Part shown: piece after piece, positions 16,714-30,682 of the stretch
Position numbering within the stretch: position 1 is the first letter of the stretch
How the letters are laid out: each line of letters starts with the position of its first letter
Assembly: GCF_022811605.1 (NCBI RefSeq)
Contig: NZ_CP094533.1
Span: 3,224,001-3,288,000 of the forward strand
From: Agromyces soli
Lineage (GTDB): Bacteria > Actinomycetota > Actinomycetes > Actinomycetales > Microbacteriaceae
Length of the DNA: 64,000 nt
Reading direction: 5' to 3'
Program-made: the position numbers and the translations under genes
Notes under the pieces: generated by a model
Database searches by the model: none
Seen by the model: the letters and a program-made list of their open reading frames with translations, nothing else
What the model was told of the DNA's origin: nothing

Positions 16714-17403
16714 TCAGCGGCCGGCGTCGAGCCCGCGCGCGATGGCGACGGCGTGGCTCCGGCTGCGGGCGCCGAGCTTCGCGAGCACGTTCGAGACATG
16801 GGTCTTCACGGTGGGCACGGAGATGCCGAGTGCCTCGGCGAGCTCGGCGTTGGAACGGCCGAGCGCCATGCCGTCGAGCACGTCGCGCTCCCGGCCGGTC
16901 AGGCCGGCGGCGTCGGGGATGCCCCGGGCCGGCGCATCCGCGCGGCTCCGCTCGCCGCCGTCCCCCGGCCGGCCCTCCGCCCCGGCTCCGGCGAGCGCGG
17001 CGAGCGCCCGCCGGGTGACCCGCGGATCGAGCATGCCCTCCCCCGCCGCGACTCGGCGCACCGCGTCGACGAGGGTCGCGGCGTCCGCCGTCTTCAGCAG
17101 GAACCCGGCCGCGCCGGCGCGGATGGCGCCGAACACGAGCTCGTCCTCGTCGAAGCTCGTGAGCACGAGCACGTCGGCGAGCCCCTGCGCCTGGATCTCC
17201 CGAGTGGCGGCGACCCCGCCCATGCCGGGCATCCGAAGATCCATGAGCACGACGTCGGGGCGCAGCGCGGTCGCGTTGCGCACCGCGGTCTCGCCGTCCG
17301 CGGCCTCGCCGACGACGACGAGGCCGTGCGACTCGAGCATGATCCGCAGCGCCTCGCGGATCGCGCCGTGGTCGTCGACGAGGAGCACCCGTGGCGCGCT
17401 CAT
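16714..17403 (-). CDS. NarL/LuxR-type response regulator
   Basis: 229 residues: receiver domain with D10/D11 and phospho-acceptor D55 ([13 protein letters not shown]), then a Gly/Ala/Arg linker, then a LuxR HTH at about 166-229 ([36 protein letters not shown]). It overlaps the kinase gene by ATGA at 17400-17403, so the pair is translated together. Targets are unknown; the divergent GAP-type membrane protein gene is a candidate. Confidence 0.95.
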   Translation of the reverse strand: MSAPRVLLVDDHGAIREALRIMLESHGLVVVGEAADGETAVRNATALRPDVVLMDLRMPGMGGVAATREIQAQGLADVLVLTSFDEDELVFGAIRAGAAGFLLKTADAATLVDAVRRVAAGEGMLDPRVTRRALAALAGAGAEGRPGDGGERSRADAPARGIPDAAGLTGRERDVLDGMALGRSNAELAEALGISVPTVKTHVSNVLAKLGARSRSHAVAIARGLDAGR

Positions 17404-18593
17404 GCCGCGGGCTCCAGCGGGAGGGCGGCGCGCACCGACCAGCCGGCGCCCACCGGTCCGGCGTCGAAGCGCCCGCCGAGCGCGCGCACCCGCTCGGCGA
17501 GCATGGCGAGGCCGGAGCCGTTGCCCGGCAGGCTCGGTCGTTCCAGCGGGCGGCCGTCCCGCGAGTCGACTCGCACGAGCACGCCGCCCGCGTCCGTCTC
17601 GATCGAGACCGCCACGCGACCGCCTGCGGCGTGACGCACGCAGTTCGCGAGTCCTTCCTGCACGACCCGCGCGGCGAGCTGTTCGACGGGCGCGGGCAGC
17701 TCGGTCGCAGCGGCGCCGTCGAAGCGGACCTCGAGTCCCGAGCGGCGCGCCGCGTCGACGTAGTCGGCCACCCGGTCGAGCCGCGGCGGCACGACGAGCT
17801 CACCGCCGCCGGCCCGGAGCACGGTGATCATCGAACGGAGCGCCTCGTGCGCCTCGAGGCTCGAGTCGCGCACGGCCCGGAGCGCCGCCCGGTCTCCCCC
17901 GGCGTCGGGCGGGACCGAGAGCGCCGCCTCCGCGCGGATCGCCATCGCCGAGACGTGCCCGGCGACGAGGTCGTGCAGTTCTCGGGCCATCGCGTCGCGC
18001 TCGTGCTGCAGCGCGGTGTCGCGGTCGCGCTCGGCGTGCCGCACGAGTTCGGCGGCCTCGCGCCGGTGCAGCTCGGCGAGCTCGTTCGCCTGGGCCACCG
18101 CCGTCGCCCACCAGTAGTCCGTTCCGAGCAGCGCGCCGAGCTGCAGGCCGACGAGGAGGGCGATGCGCAGCTCGCCGGTCGCCGCGAGGGTGAGCACGGT
18201 GAACGCCGCCGTGACGATGCCGCAGCCGATGAGGATGCGCTGCCGGGCCGCGGGCGTCGCCCGCACCGTCACGAGCCAGAGCAGGTCGAGCAGCGCCAGG
18301 AGCGCGCCGAGGCCGCCGACGGTGAAGAGCGAGAGAACGCTGATCGTCGCGGCGACGGCGAGTCCTGTGCGAGGCATCCGCTGCTTGAGCGCCACCGCGA
18401 TGAAGGCGGGGATCGAGACGACGAAGCCCCACCACGGCGAGACCGGCTCCGGCAGCACGCTGAGCGCGTCCCAGACCTGGTTCAGCCCCATGGCGGCCGC
18501 GAGCGCGCTGATCGCGGCGATGCCGACGGCGTCGACGAGCGGGCGGTGCTCGCGCACCCAGCGCAGTACCGTCCCGCCGTCGTTCCTCTGCAT
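17400..18593 (-). CDS. DesK/NarX-type membrane sensor histidine kinase
   Basis: 397 residues from ATG 18593. Several N-terminal membrane helices (about 20-165) are followed by a HisKA_3 dimerisation helix with phospho-acceptor H207 in MARELHDLVAGHVSAMA. A HATPase domain then carries an N-box-like QEGLANCVRHA and a glycine-rich GNGSGLAML. There is no large extracellular sensor, so the signal probably comes from the membrane or envelope. The ribosome site GGAGG is almost adjacent to the ATG, so the start could be slightly off. It is the partner of the response regulator it overlaps. Confidence 0.9.
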   Translation of the reverse strand: MQRNDGGTVLRWVREHRPLVDAVGIAAISALAAAMGLNQVWDALSVLPEPVSPWWGFVVSIPAFIAVALKQRMPRTGLAVAATISVLSLFTVGGLGALLALLDLLWLVTVRATPAARQRILIGCGIVTAAFTVLTLAATGELRIALLVGLQLGALLGTDYWWATAVAQANELAELHRREAAELVRHAERDRDTALQHERDAMARELHDLVAGHVSAMAIRAEAALSVPPDAGGDRAALRAVRDSSLEAHEALRSMITVLRAGGGELVVPPRLDRVADYVDAARRSGLEVRFDGAAATELPAPVEQLAARVVQEGLANCVRHAAGGRVAVSIETDAGGVLVRVDSRDGRPLERPSLPGNGSGLAMLAERVRALGGRFDAGPVGAGWSVRAALPLEPAA

Positions 18594-18711
18594 GCCTCCA
18601 TCGAAGCATGCCCGGAGCGGGCGATCCTCCTCCGAAAGGACGAGGGGCTGCCCGGCCCGTCTCCGTCCTCCGCCCGATCCGCGTGGTCGGCGTTCGCGCG
18701 AACCTGGGCGC

Positions 18712-19560
18712 ATGGACCTCCTGACCGATGCGCCGCTCAGCATCACCCTCGCCGTGCTCGCCCTCGTCGACGGCCTCAGCATCGGCACGCTGCTCATCCC
18801 GGTGTTCCTGCTGCTCGCCCCGCGGCTGCGCGGCGGTCGGGTGCTGCTCTACCTCGTGACGATCGCGGTGTTCTACCTCGCCGTGGGAATCCTGTTCACG
18901 CTCGGGCTCGTGAACCTCGTCGATGTGGCGCAGGGATTCCTGAGCTCGACGACGGGACTGTGGATCCGGCTCCTCCTCGGTGCGGGGCTCCTCGTCCTCG
19001 CCTTCGCGATGCCCTCGAACGAGCAGGCGAAGAAGAAGCGGGAGGCCGCGGCCGCTCAGCGCGTGGCGAGCGCGGCGAGCGGCGCGGCGCTGCCGGGATC
19101 GGCCGCTGCGACCGCGGGGAGCACGGATGCCTCGAACGCGGCGGGTGCGCCGGCCGAACCGGCCTCGGGCGGCCGGATCGCGCGTTGGCGCGACCGCCTG
19201 CTCGCCGACGGCACCTCGCCCGTCACGGTCGTGGCCGTGGCCCTCGGTGCCGGGCTCATCGAGGTCGCGACGATGCTGCCGTATCTCGTGGCGATGGGGA
19301 TGCTCGCCGAGGCCGAGTTCAGCATGCCGCTCCGCTTCGGCGCACTTGCCGGCTACTGCCTGCTGATGATCGCGCCCGCGCTCGTGCTGCTCGTGCTGCG
19401 GATCGTCGCGGCGCCCCTCGTGAAGGCGCCGCTGGAGCGGCTCGCCGCCTGGCTGGAGCGCACGGCGAGCGAGAACACGGCGTGGATCCTCGGGATCGTC
19501 GGCTTCATCCTCGCCCGCGCGGCCGCCTCGGAGCTCGGGCTGTTCGAGCAGATCCTCTAG
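18712..19560 (+). CDS. GAP (Sap/SfLAP-like) family integral membrane protein
   Basis: 282 residues with three N-terminal helices, an Ala/Ser-rich charged loop (about 100-165) and three C-terminal helices. The [20 protein letters not shown] start is typical of the GAP/sulfolipid-1-addressing (SfLAP) family, implicated in lipid export in mycobacteria. Its substrate here is unknown. It is divergent from the sensor kinase and ends with a 4-base convergent overlap with cmk. Confidence 0.7.
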   Translation: MDLLTDAPLSITLAVLALVDGLSIGTLLIPVFLLLAPRLRGGRVLLYLVTIAVFYLAVGILFTLGLVNLVDVAQGFLSSTTGLWIRLLLGAGLLVLAFAMPSNEQAKKKREAAAAQRVASAASGAALPGSAAATAGSTDASNAAGAPAEPASGGRIARWRDRLLADGTSPVTVVAVALGAGLIEVATMLPYLVAMGMLAEAEFSMPLRFGALAGYCLLMIAPALVLLVLRIVAAPLVKAPLERLAAWLERTASENTAWILGIVGFILARAAASELGLFEQIL

Positions 19561-20228
19561 CGTTCGTCGGCCGCACGGATCACCGAGATGACGGCGTCGA
19601 TCGTCTGGCCGAAGTCCAGCTCGGTCGAGTCGACGAGCGTGACCCCGTCGGCGGCGTTCAGGAAGTCGACGACCTTCGAGTCGGCCTGGTCACGGGCCCG
19701 GAGCTGCGCGCCCGTCGCCGCGGCGTCGTGGCCGGCGAGCTCGGCGGCCCGGCGCGACATCCGCACCTCCTCGCTGGCGGTGAGGAGGATGCGCACCCTC
19801 GCGTCGGGCGCGACCACCGTCGTGATGTCGCGGCCCTCGACGACGATGCCGGGGCGGGCCTCCGCCGCGATGATGGCGCGGAACAAGCCGATCAGGTGCG
19901 CGCGCACTTCGGGAACGCGGGCCACGGCGCTCACGATGCCGGAGATCCTCGGCTCGCGGATCGCCTCGGTGACGTCGTGCTCGCCGACGTGGACCCGGTA
20001 GCCGTCGGGGTCGGTGCCGATGCCGTACTCGAAGGCGTCGAGGGAGCCGATGACCGCCGCCGTGTCCTCCGGGTCGACGTCCGACTGGGCCACGTGCCAG
20101 GCGAGCGCGCGGTACGCCGCACCGGTGTCGAGGAAGCCGTAGCCGAGGCGGCGCGCGACCGCCTTCGAGACGCTCGACTTGCCGCTGCCGGCGGGACCGT
20201 CGACGGCGACGACGAGGGGGTGCTGCAC
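19557..20228 (-). CDS. cmk: Cytidylate kinase
   Basis: 223 residues with P-loop GPAGSGKSS (11-19), the [11 protein letters not shown] substrate loop and the GRDITTVV motif of CMP kinase. It phosphorylates CMP/dCMP for nucleic acid synthesis. It lies downstream of tyrA, rluB and scpB/scpA in the usual actinobacterial order. The reading frame is complete. Confidence 0.96.
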   Translation of the reverse strand: MQHPLVVAVDGPAGSGKSSVSKAVARRLGYGFLDTGAAYRALAWHVAQSDVDPEDTAAVIGSLDAFEYGIGTDPDGYRVHVGEHDVTEAIREPRISGIVSAVARVPEVRAHLIGLFRAIIAAEARPGIVVEGRDITTVVAPDARVRILLTASEEVRMSRRAAELAGHDAAATGAQLRARDQADSKVVDFLNAADGVTLVDSTELDFGQTIDAVISVIRAADER

Positions 20229-20280
20229 GGGGATGCCTCCAGGGTTCGGGTGCGATCGGGGGTGTGGGCTGCCTGCTCGC

Positions 20281-21363
20281 TCAGCCGGCGATGCGCCAGC
20301 CGCGCGCGGCGAGCTCCTCGCTCAGGCGCTCGGCGGCTTCGGGCACGACCTGCACCTCGGCGAGGCCGACCTGGCGGCCCGGCGAGTGCTCGAGGCGGAG
20401 GTCTTCGAGGTTGACGCCGATCTCGCCGATCTCTGCGAGTAGGCGGGCGAGCTCGCCGGCGCGGTCGTCGACCATGACGATGACGGTCGTGAAGCGCTTG
20501 TCAGTGCCGTGCTTGCCGGGCAGTCGGGAGACGCCCGTGTTGCCCGCGGCGAGCTCCTCGGCGACGCGACGACGCGCGCCGGGCGCCTGCGGGGCTTCGA
20601 GCGCCTCGATGAAGCGGTCGAGGTCGTCGCGCACGGCGACGAGGATGTCGTGCACCGGCTCGGCGTTCGCACCGAGGATCTGCACCCAGAGGTCCGGGTC
20701 GCTCGCCGCGATGCGGGTGACGTCGCGCACCCCCTGGCCGGCCAGGCCGAGGGCGGCGTGCGGCGCGTCGATGAACCGCCGCGCCATGACGCTCGACACC
20801 ACCTGGGGCACATGGGAGATGAGCGCGACGCCGCGATCGTGCTCCTCCGGGGTCATCTCGACGAGGGTCGCCCCGAGGTCGAGGATGAGGTCGTCGATCG
20901 CGCCCGCGCGCTGGTAGCTGATGGCGTCGTGGGCGGCGACCACCCAGGGGCGGCCGACGAAGAGGTCGGCGCGGGCCGAAAGGGGTCCGCCGCGTTCGCG
21001 TCCGGCGAGCGGGTGCGAGCCGATGTAGCGGGCGACGTCGGCGCCCTGCTCGACGAGCTCGGCCAGGATGCCGGCCTTCACGCTCGCGACGTCGGTGACG
21101 ATGGCGTCGGGGTACGCCTCGAGCTCGGCGGCGACGACGCGGGCCGTGACGTCCGGCGGCACCGCGACGACGACGAGCTGCGGGGCGTCGCCCGCGGTGG
21201 CCGGGCGGCCGGCGCCGAGGTCGGCCGCGATCGCCACGTGCGTCGGCGAGGCGTCGTCGAGGATCACCTCGATGCCGCGCGAGCGGAGCCCCAGTGCGAC
21301 GCTCGTGCCGAGCAGGCCCGCGCCGACGATCCGGACGGGGCCGGTCAGTCGTGACTCGACCAC
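20281..21363 (-). CDS. tyrA: Prephenate dehydrogenase with ACT-like tail
   Basis: 360 residues. N-terminal Rossmann loop VGAGLLGTS, prephenate-binding segment [12 protein letters not shown] and H in [10 protein letters not shown], and a C-terminal ACT-type regulatory domain (about 285-360, [24 protein letters not shown]). It converts prephenate to 4-hydroxyphenylpyruvate for tyrosine synthesis, probably with feedback control through ACT. It starts at GTG 21363, one base after the rluB stop. Confidence 0.95.
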   Translation of the reverse strand: MVESRLTGPVRIVGAGLLGTSVALGLRSRGIEVILDDASPTHVAIAADLGAGRPATAGDAPQLVVVAVPPDVTARVVAAELEAYPDAIVTDVASVKAGILAELVEQGADVARYIGSHPLAGRERGGPLSARADLFVGRPWVVAAHDAISYQRAGAIDDLILDLGATLVEMTPEEHDRGVALISHVPQVVSSVMARRFIDAPHAALGLAGQGVRDVTRIAASDPDLWVQILGANAEPVHDILVAVRDDLDRFIEALEAPQAPGARRRVAEELAAGNTGVSRLPGKHGTDKRFTTVIVMVDDRAGELARLLAEIGEIGVNLEDLRLEHSPGRQVGLAEVQVVPEAAERLSEELAARGWRIAG

Positions 21364-21364
21364 C

Positions 21365-22171
21365 TCAGTCCTCCTTCGCGCCGGCGGTTCCGCGCGTCGC
21401 CTCCGCCTGGCGGGCGATGGTGAGCAGCGCGCCGCGCTCGGCCTTCGTCAGCTCCCGGAGCTGGCCGGACCTGAGTGTACCAAGGTGCAGTGGTCCGAAC
21501 TGGCGGCGCACGAGCTCCACGACGGGATGCCCGACCTCTTTCAGCATGCGGCGCACGATGCGGTTGCGGCCGGAGTGCAGGGTGAGCTCGACGATGCTGT
21601 GGCGCGCGTCGCCCTGGGCCTGCAGGAGCTTCGCCCGATCGGCCCGGATGGGGCCGTCGTCGAGCTCGACGCCCTGCTTCAAGCGCTGCAGCGTCTGCGG
21701 AGTCACGCGGCCGCGCACCTTCGCGATGTATGTCTTCTCCACGCCGAAGGAGGGGTGGGCGAGCACGTGCGCGAGCTCGCCGTCGTTCGTCAGCAGCAGC
21801 AGCCCGCTGGTCTCCGCGTCGAGGCGGCCGACGTTGTAGACGCGGTCGTCGAGCTCGTCGGTGAAGCGACGGAGGTCGGGGCGGCCCTGCTCGTCCTTCA
21901 TCGACGACACGACGCCCGTCGGCTTGTTCAGCACGTAGTAGCGCTTCGCGGTGTCGAGCTGCACGGCGACGCCGTCGACGGACACGTGGTCCACCGCGGG
22001 GTCCGCCCGCGTGCCGAGCTCGGTCACGACCGTCCCGTTCACCTCGATGCGGCCCTGCACGAGGTAGTCCTCGATGACCCGGCGCGAGGCGACGCCGGCG
22101 GCGGACAGCACCTTCTGCAGGCGCTGCGGACCGCCGGCCGTGGGCTCCGTGGGGGTGGCGGGCTCAGCCAT
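21365..22171 (-). CDS. rluB: 23S rRNA pseudouridine synthase (RluB/RsuA family)
   Basis: 268 residues: S4 RNA-binding domain (about 16-75), then the RsuA-family catalytic core with the nucleophile D118 in GRLDAETSGLL. It makes pseudouridine in rRNA, by context the RluB site of 23S. It overlaps scpB by 8 bp, part of the conserved scpA-scpB-rluB set. Confidence 0.93.
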   Translation of the reverse strand: MAEPATPTEPTAGGPQRLQKVLSAAGVASRRVIEDYLVQGRIEVNGTVVTELGTRADPAVDHVSVDGVAVQLDTAKRYYVLNKPTGVVSSMKDEQGRPDLRRFTDELDDRVYNVGRLDAETSGLLLLTNDGELAHVLAHPSFGVEKTYIAKVRGRVTPQTLQRLKQGVELDDGPIRADRAKLLQAQGDARHSIVELTLHSGRNRIVRRMLKEVGHPVVELVRRQFGPLHLGTLRSGQLRELTKAERGALLTIARQAEATRGTAGAKED

Positions 22172-22928
22172 CGAGATCGAATCCTTCCTGGCCGTCGTCG
22201 AGGAGCGGCGAGATGTGCGGCAGCTCGTCGAGCGAGTTGATGCCGAGGTGGACGAGGAGCTGCTCGGTCGTGCCGTAGAGGATCGCGCCCGTCTCGGGGT
22301 CGGTGTCGACCTCGGTGACGAGGCCGCGCCCGAGCAGGGTGCGCACGACCGAGTCGACGTTCACGGCGCGGATCGAGGCGACCTGCGAACGGGAGATCGG
22401 CTGCTTGTACGCGATCACGGCGAGGGTCTCGAGCGCCGCCTGGGAGAGCTTGGTCGACGTCTGCGTCAGCACGAAGCCGGCGACGAGCGCGTCGTACTCC
22501 TGGCGCACGTAGAAGCGCCAGCCGCCGCCGACCTCGCGGAGCTCGAAGGCGCGCCGGCCCCCGCCGACGAGGGCGGGCGCCTCGGCCACGTCGGTGCGCG
22601 GCTCCCCCGAGGTGCCGGTGCCGTCGTAGTCGGCGACGAGGCGGGCGATCGAGGCGCGCACCTCGGCGACGGGGCGCGCGACCGTGGCCGCCAGCTGGAC
22701 GACGCCGAGCGGCTCGTCGGAGATGAAGAGGATCGCCTCGATGGCACGGTCGAGGTCGAGCCGGTGCTGGCCGGGAACGTCGAGGGGCGTCGCGACGGAC
22801 AGCTCCGGCGCGTCGGCTGCGGCGGACGCGTCGCGCGCGGATGCCTCAGCCGAGGCATCCGTCGTCGTGCCCTCCCGAGCCTCCGGATCCTGCACGCCCG
22901 GCTCGGTCTGCTCGGTCTCAGTCGTCAT
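22164..22928 (-). CDS. scpB: Segregation and condensation protein B
   Basis: 254 residues. Two winged-helix domains are recognisable (AIEAILFISDEPLGVVQLA, and LETLAVIAYKQPISRSQVAS with IRAVN). ScpB dimers bind ScpA and regulate the SMC condensin. An Ala/Asp/Glu-rich N-terminal tail of about 55 residues precedes the fold, common in actinobacteria. It overlaps scpA by 11 bp. Confidence 0.95.
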   Translation of the reverse strand: MTTETEQTEPGVQDPEAREGTTTDASAEASARDASAAADAPELSVATPLDVPGQHRLDLDRAIEAILFISDEPLGVVQLAATVARPVAEVRASIARLVADYDGTGTSGEPRTDVAEAPALVGGGRRAFELREVGGGWRFYVRQEYDALVAGFVLTQTSTKLSQAALETLAVIAYKQPISRSQVASIRAVNVDSVVRTLLGRGLVTEVDTDPETGAILYGTTEQLLVHLGINSLDELPHISPLLDDGQEGFDLDG

Positions 22929-23769
22929 AGTCGGCTCCCAGGCTCTCGAGCTTGTCGTCGCTCCATGTGTCGGTCGCCCAGCGCAGCGTCAGCTCGCCGA
23001 GCGGCTCCAGTTGTTCGAAGCCGATCGCCGCGTGCCGGTAGAGCTCGAGCACGGCGATGAAGCGGGCGACGACGACGCCCTGCCGGTCGACCCCGGCGAT
23101 CAGCTGACGGAAGGTGACGGGCTCGCCGCGACGCAGCACGGCGACGACGTGCGCCGCCTGCTCCCGGATGGAGACGACGGGCGCGTGCAGGTGGTCCAGC
23201 CCGACCACGGGGATCTCGCGCGGCGTGAGGGCGAGCACCGCGAGCGCGGCGAAGTCCTCGGCCGACAGCGTCCAGCGCAGCTCCGGGGCGGGCTGGCGGA
23301 ACCGCTCCTCGAGCCGCACCGTGCGCGCGTGCCGGGTGCCCTCGCGCTCGAGCCCGGCCTGGAACCAGCGCGCCGCTTCCTTGAACGCCCGGTACTGCAG
23401 CAGCCGGGCGAAGAGCAGGTCGCGGGCCTCGAGGAGCGCCACGTCCTCGGCGTCGACGAGCTCGCCCTGCGGCAGCAGCCCCGCGATCTTCAGGTCGAGC
23501 AGCGTCGCCGCGACCACCAGGAACTCGCTCGCCCGGTCGAGCTCCTCTTCGGAGTCGAGCCCGCGCAGGTAGGAGATGAACTCGTCGGTCACCTTCGACA
23601 GCGAGACCTCGGTGATGTCGAGCTCGTGCTTCGTGATGAGCGAGAGGAGCAAGTCGAACGGCCCCTCGAAGTTCGTCAGCGCGACCCGGAATCCCGGGTC
23701 GCCCTCTGCCGCGGCCTCCGCCGGGGGCTGCGCATCGGCCGGGGCGGCCGCCTCAGGCGACCGCGCCAC
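22918..23769 (-). CDS. scpA: Segregation and condensation protein A (kleisin)
   Basis: 283 residues with the kleisin N-terminal signature NFEGPFDLLLSLITKHELDI, central helices and a C-terminal winged helix. It bridges SMC heads with ScpB in chromosome condensation. GTG start at 23769 overlaps the end of parA by 17 bp. Confidence 0.95.
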   Translation of the reverse strand: MARSPEAAAPADAQPPAEAAAEGDPGFRVALTNFEGPFDLLLSLITKHELDITEVSLSKVTDEFISYLRGLDSEEELDRASEFLVVAATLLDLKIAGLLPQGELVDAEDVALLEARDLLFARLLQYRAFKEAARWFQAGLEREGTRHARTVRLEERFRQPAPELRWTLSAEDFAALAVLALTPREIPVVGLDHLHAPVVSIREQAAHVVAVLRRGEPVTFRQLIAGVDRQGVVVARFIAVLELYRHAAIGFEQLEPLGELTLRWATDTWSDDKLESLGADYDD

Positions 23770-24640
23770 GGAACACCAGCTCGCGGGCGAGCTGCCGGTA
23801 GGCCTTCGACGCCTGGTGCTCGGGCGCGAACTCGGTGATCGGCGTCGCCGCGACGGTGGCGTCCGGGAACTTCACCGTGCGCGTGATGACCGTCTCGAGC
23901 ACCCGGTCGCCGAAGGCGTCGACGACGCGCTCGAGGACCTCGCGGGAGTGCAGAGTGCGGGCGTCGTACATCGTCGCGAGGATGCCGTCGAGCGTGATGG
24001 CGGGGTTCAGTCGGTCGCGCACCTTGTCGATCGTCTCGATGAGCAGCGCGACGCCGCGCAGCGCGAAGTACTCGCACTCGAGCGGGATGACGACGCCGTG
24101 GCTCGCGGTGAGCGCGTTCACCGTCAGCAGGCCGAGCGAGGGCTGGCAGTCGATGAGGATGACGTCGTAGTCGGAGGAGACCTTGCGCAGCACGCCGGCG
24201 AGGATCTGCTCGCGGGCGACCTCGGTGACGAGGTGCACCTCGGCGGCCGAGAGGTCGATGTTCGCCGGGATGACGTCGAAGTTGCGGACCGAGGTCTGCT
24301 GGATGGCGTCGGCCGGCTCGGTGCCGCGGGACAGCAGCAGGTCGTAGATCGTCGGCACGTCGTGGGTCTGCACGCCGAGCCCGGCGGACAGCGCGCCCTG
24401 GGGGTCGAAGTCGATCGCGAGCACCCGGCGGCCGTACTCGGCGAGCGTCGCGCCGAGGTTGATCGTCGTCGTCGTCTTGCCGACGCCGCCCTTCTGGTTG
24501 CACAGGGCGATGATCCGGGCCGGGCCGTGCTCGCGCAGCGCCGGCGGCGTGGGGAACTCGCGCAGCGGTCGACCGGTCGGACCGAGCTTCGACTCCTGCG
24601 GCGCCGTGGTGCTCGCGGGGTCGCGCTTCTGGTCGGTCAC
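23753..24640 (-). CDS. ParA-type chromosome-partitioning ATPase
   Basis: 295 residues from GTG 24640, preceded by GAGGAGGAGAG. Deviant Walker A KGGVGKT (50-56), Walker A' DFDPQGALSAGLG and Walker B VILIDCQPSLGLL are complete. This orphan ParA/Soj paralogue between xerD and scpA is a fixed actinobacterial arrangement. There is no parB beside it, so it is probably an accessory of SMC/segregation and not the oriC ParA. Confidence 0.93.
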   Translation of the reverse strand: MTDQKRDPASTTAPQESKLGPTGRPLREFPTPPALREHGPARIIALCNQKGGVGKTTTTINLGATLAEYGRRVLAIDFDPQGALSAGLGVQTHDVPTIYDLLLSRGTEPADAIQQTSVRNFDVIPANIDLSAAEVHLVTEVAREQILAGVLRKVSSDYDVILIDCQPSLGLLTVNALTASHGVVIPLECEYFALRGVALLIETIDKVRDRLNPAITLDGILATMYDARTLHSREVLERVVDAFGDRVLETVITRTVKFPDATVAATPITEFAPEHQASKAYRQLARELVFRGAVA

Positions 24641-24695
24641 GTGGTCTCTCCTCCTCAGCGGGCGCCCGTTCGGGTCGAGCGATGCTTGGTCGATT

Positions 24696-25594
24696 CTAGC
24701 GAGCGCGCGGGTGGGCGGTCGTGTACATCTCCCGGAGTGTATCGGCCGTGACGAGGGTGTAGATCTGCGTCGTCGCCACCGAGGAGTGACCGAGCAGCTC
24801 CTGAACGACGCGCACGTCGGCCCCGCCGGACAGCAGATGGGTCGCGAAGGAGTGCCGCAGGGTGTGCGGCGACACCTCCAGGCCGAGCTCGGCGCGGTCC
24901 GCGGCATCCGTGATCGCCACCCAGGCCGCCTGCCGGCTGAGGCGCCCACCGCGGGCGCCGAGGAACAGCGCCGGCGTCGCCTTGCCCCGGCTCGACAGCT
25001 GCGGCCGGACACGCACGAGGTACGCCTCGATGGCGGCCCTGGCGTAGCTGCCGACGGGCACGATGCGCTCCTTGCCGCCCTTGCCGAAGAGGCGCACCAC
25101 CTCGGCGTCGACGAGATCGTCGACGTTGAGCCCGACCGCCTCGGACACGCGGGCGCCGGTCGCGTAGAGCAGCTCGAGCAGCGCTTTGTCGCGGACCCGC
25201 AGCGGCTCGTCGCCGTCGGTGGCCGCGAGCAGCCGCTCGACCGCCTCGATCGGGATCGCCTTCGGCAAGCGCGCCGGGAGCTTGGGCGGCTTCAGCTCGC
25301 GCGCCGCGTCGGTCTCGGTCAGGCCCTCCTCGGCGAGGAAGCGGTGCAGGCCGCGCACCGTGGACAGCACCCGGGCGACCGAGGAGCTCGCGAGGACGGG
25401 CTGCCGGTCGGCGCTGAGGTAGCGCTGGAAGGCGGCGAGCTCAGCGGCGCCGACCGAGTCGGGGCCGGCGTGGCCGGCCTGTTCGAGCCATCCGCCGTAG
25501 ATCTGGAGGTCCCGCCGGTACGAGGCGATGGTGTTCCGCGCGAGCCCCCGCTCCACCGCGAGGTGTCGCAGGTAGCCGTCGATCTCGCGGGAGC

Positions 25595-25598
<4 letters not shown>
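24696..25598 (-). CDS. xerD: Tyrosine recombinase XerD
   Basis: 300 residues from GTG 25598, overlapping the NUDIX stop (GTGA). Core-binding domain in the first about 110 residues; catalytic Arg in GARVSEAVGL, Lys in GKGGKER, HxLRH in SPHTLRHSFATH, His in LLGHSSVATTQ and Tyr280. Size and motifs fit the XerC/D pair that resolves chromosome dimers at dif, not a phage integrase. The genomic position next to parA/scpAB supports XerD. Confidence 0.94.
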
Positions 25599-29749
<4,151 letters not shown>

Positions 29750-29767
29750 GTTCGCCTCCGTTCGCGC

Positions 29768-30682
29768 TCAGTCACGGCCGCTCGGCCCCCGCCAGCCGGT
29801 CACCGGCAATTGGAACTTGTTCACGAGCCGATCGGTGAACGGCGCCTCGTGGAGCCTCGCGAGCCGGACGGGCACCGGGGACCGCCGTACGATGACTCTG
29901 GAGCCGGCGGGCAGGTCGAAGGTGCGGCGGCCGTCGCACCAGATCACGGCGCTGCTCTCGGTGCGCTGCAGGATCTCGACGGCGAGCGAGGACTCGGGCC
30001 CGACGACGAGCGGCCGCGCGAAGAGTGCGTGCGCCGACAGCGGCACCAGCAGCAGCGCCTCGAGACTCGGCCAGACGATGGGGCCGCCCGCGGAGAAGGA
30101 GTAGGCGGTGGAGCCGGTCGGCGTCGACATCACGACCCCGTCGCAGCCGAACGACGACAGCGGGCGCCGGTCGACCTCGATGACGACCTCGAGCATGCGC
30201 TCGCGCTCGGCCTTCTCGACGGTGACCTCGTTCAGGGCCCAGCTCTCGTACACGACCTCGGCGCCGACCTTCGCGCGCACCGAGAGCGTCATGCGCTCCT
30301 CGACGGCGTAGTCGCGGGCCAGCGCCCGGGTGATCGTGAGGCCGAGGTCGTCGCGCTCGCTCTCGGCCAGGAAGCCGACGTGGCCGAGATTGACGCCGAG
30401 GAGCGGCGCCGGGTGGGGACGGATCAGCTCCGCGGCGCGGAGGATGGTGCCGTCGCCGCCGAGGACGATGACGAGCTCGATGACCGCGGGATCGACCGAT
30501 TCGAGTCGGAGCGCCCGCCCATCGAGCTCGGGCACGACCTCCTGCACGTCGTCCCAGTGCTCGGCGGCGATGACCGGCACGGCGCCTTCGGCGAGCAGCC
30601 GCTCGCAGACCTCGACCGTCGCCTCGAGCGCAGCGGCGCGCCCGGTGTGCGAGACGACGAGGAAATGCCGTGCTGCGCTCAT
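29768..30682 (-). CDS. nadK: NAD kinase
   Basis: 304 residues from ATG 30682, overlapping the tlyA stop (ATGA). GGDGT (75-79), the NE pair in WALNEVTVEK and the STPTGSTAYSFSAGGP loop are diagnostic. It phosphorylates NAD to NADP. The frame is complete. Confidence 0.96.
   Translation of the reverse strand: MSAARHFLVVSHTGRAAALEATVEVCERLLAEGAVPVIAAEHWDDVQEVVPELDGRALRLESVDPAVIELVIVLGGDGTILRAAELIRPHPAPLLGVNLGHVGFLAESERDDLGLTITRALARDYAVEERMTLSVRAKVGAEVVYESWALNEVTVEKAERERMLEVVIEVDRRPLSSFGCDGVVMSTPTGSTAYSFSAGGPIVWPSLEALLLVPLSAHALFARPLVVGPESSLAVEILQRTESSAVIWCDGRRTFDLPAGSRVIVRRSPVPVRLARLHEAPFTDRLVNKFQLPVTGWRGPSGRD

Noticed and set aside
17391..20414. Very long open frame on the plus strand opposite the two-component and cmk genes (about 1000 codons)
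   Set aside because: It mirrors real minus-strand genes with strong motifs; the Arg/Gly-rich translation is typical of antisense frames in high-GC DNA.
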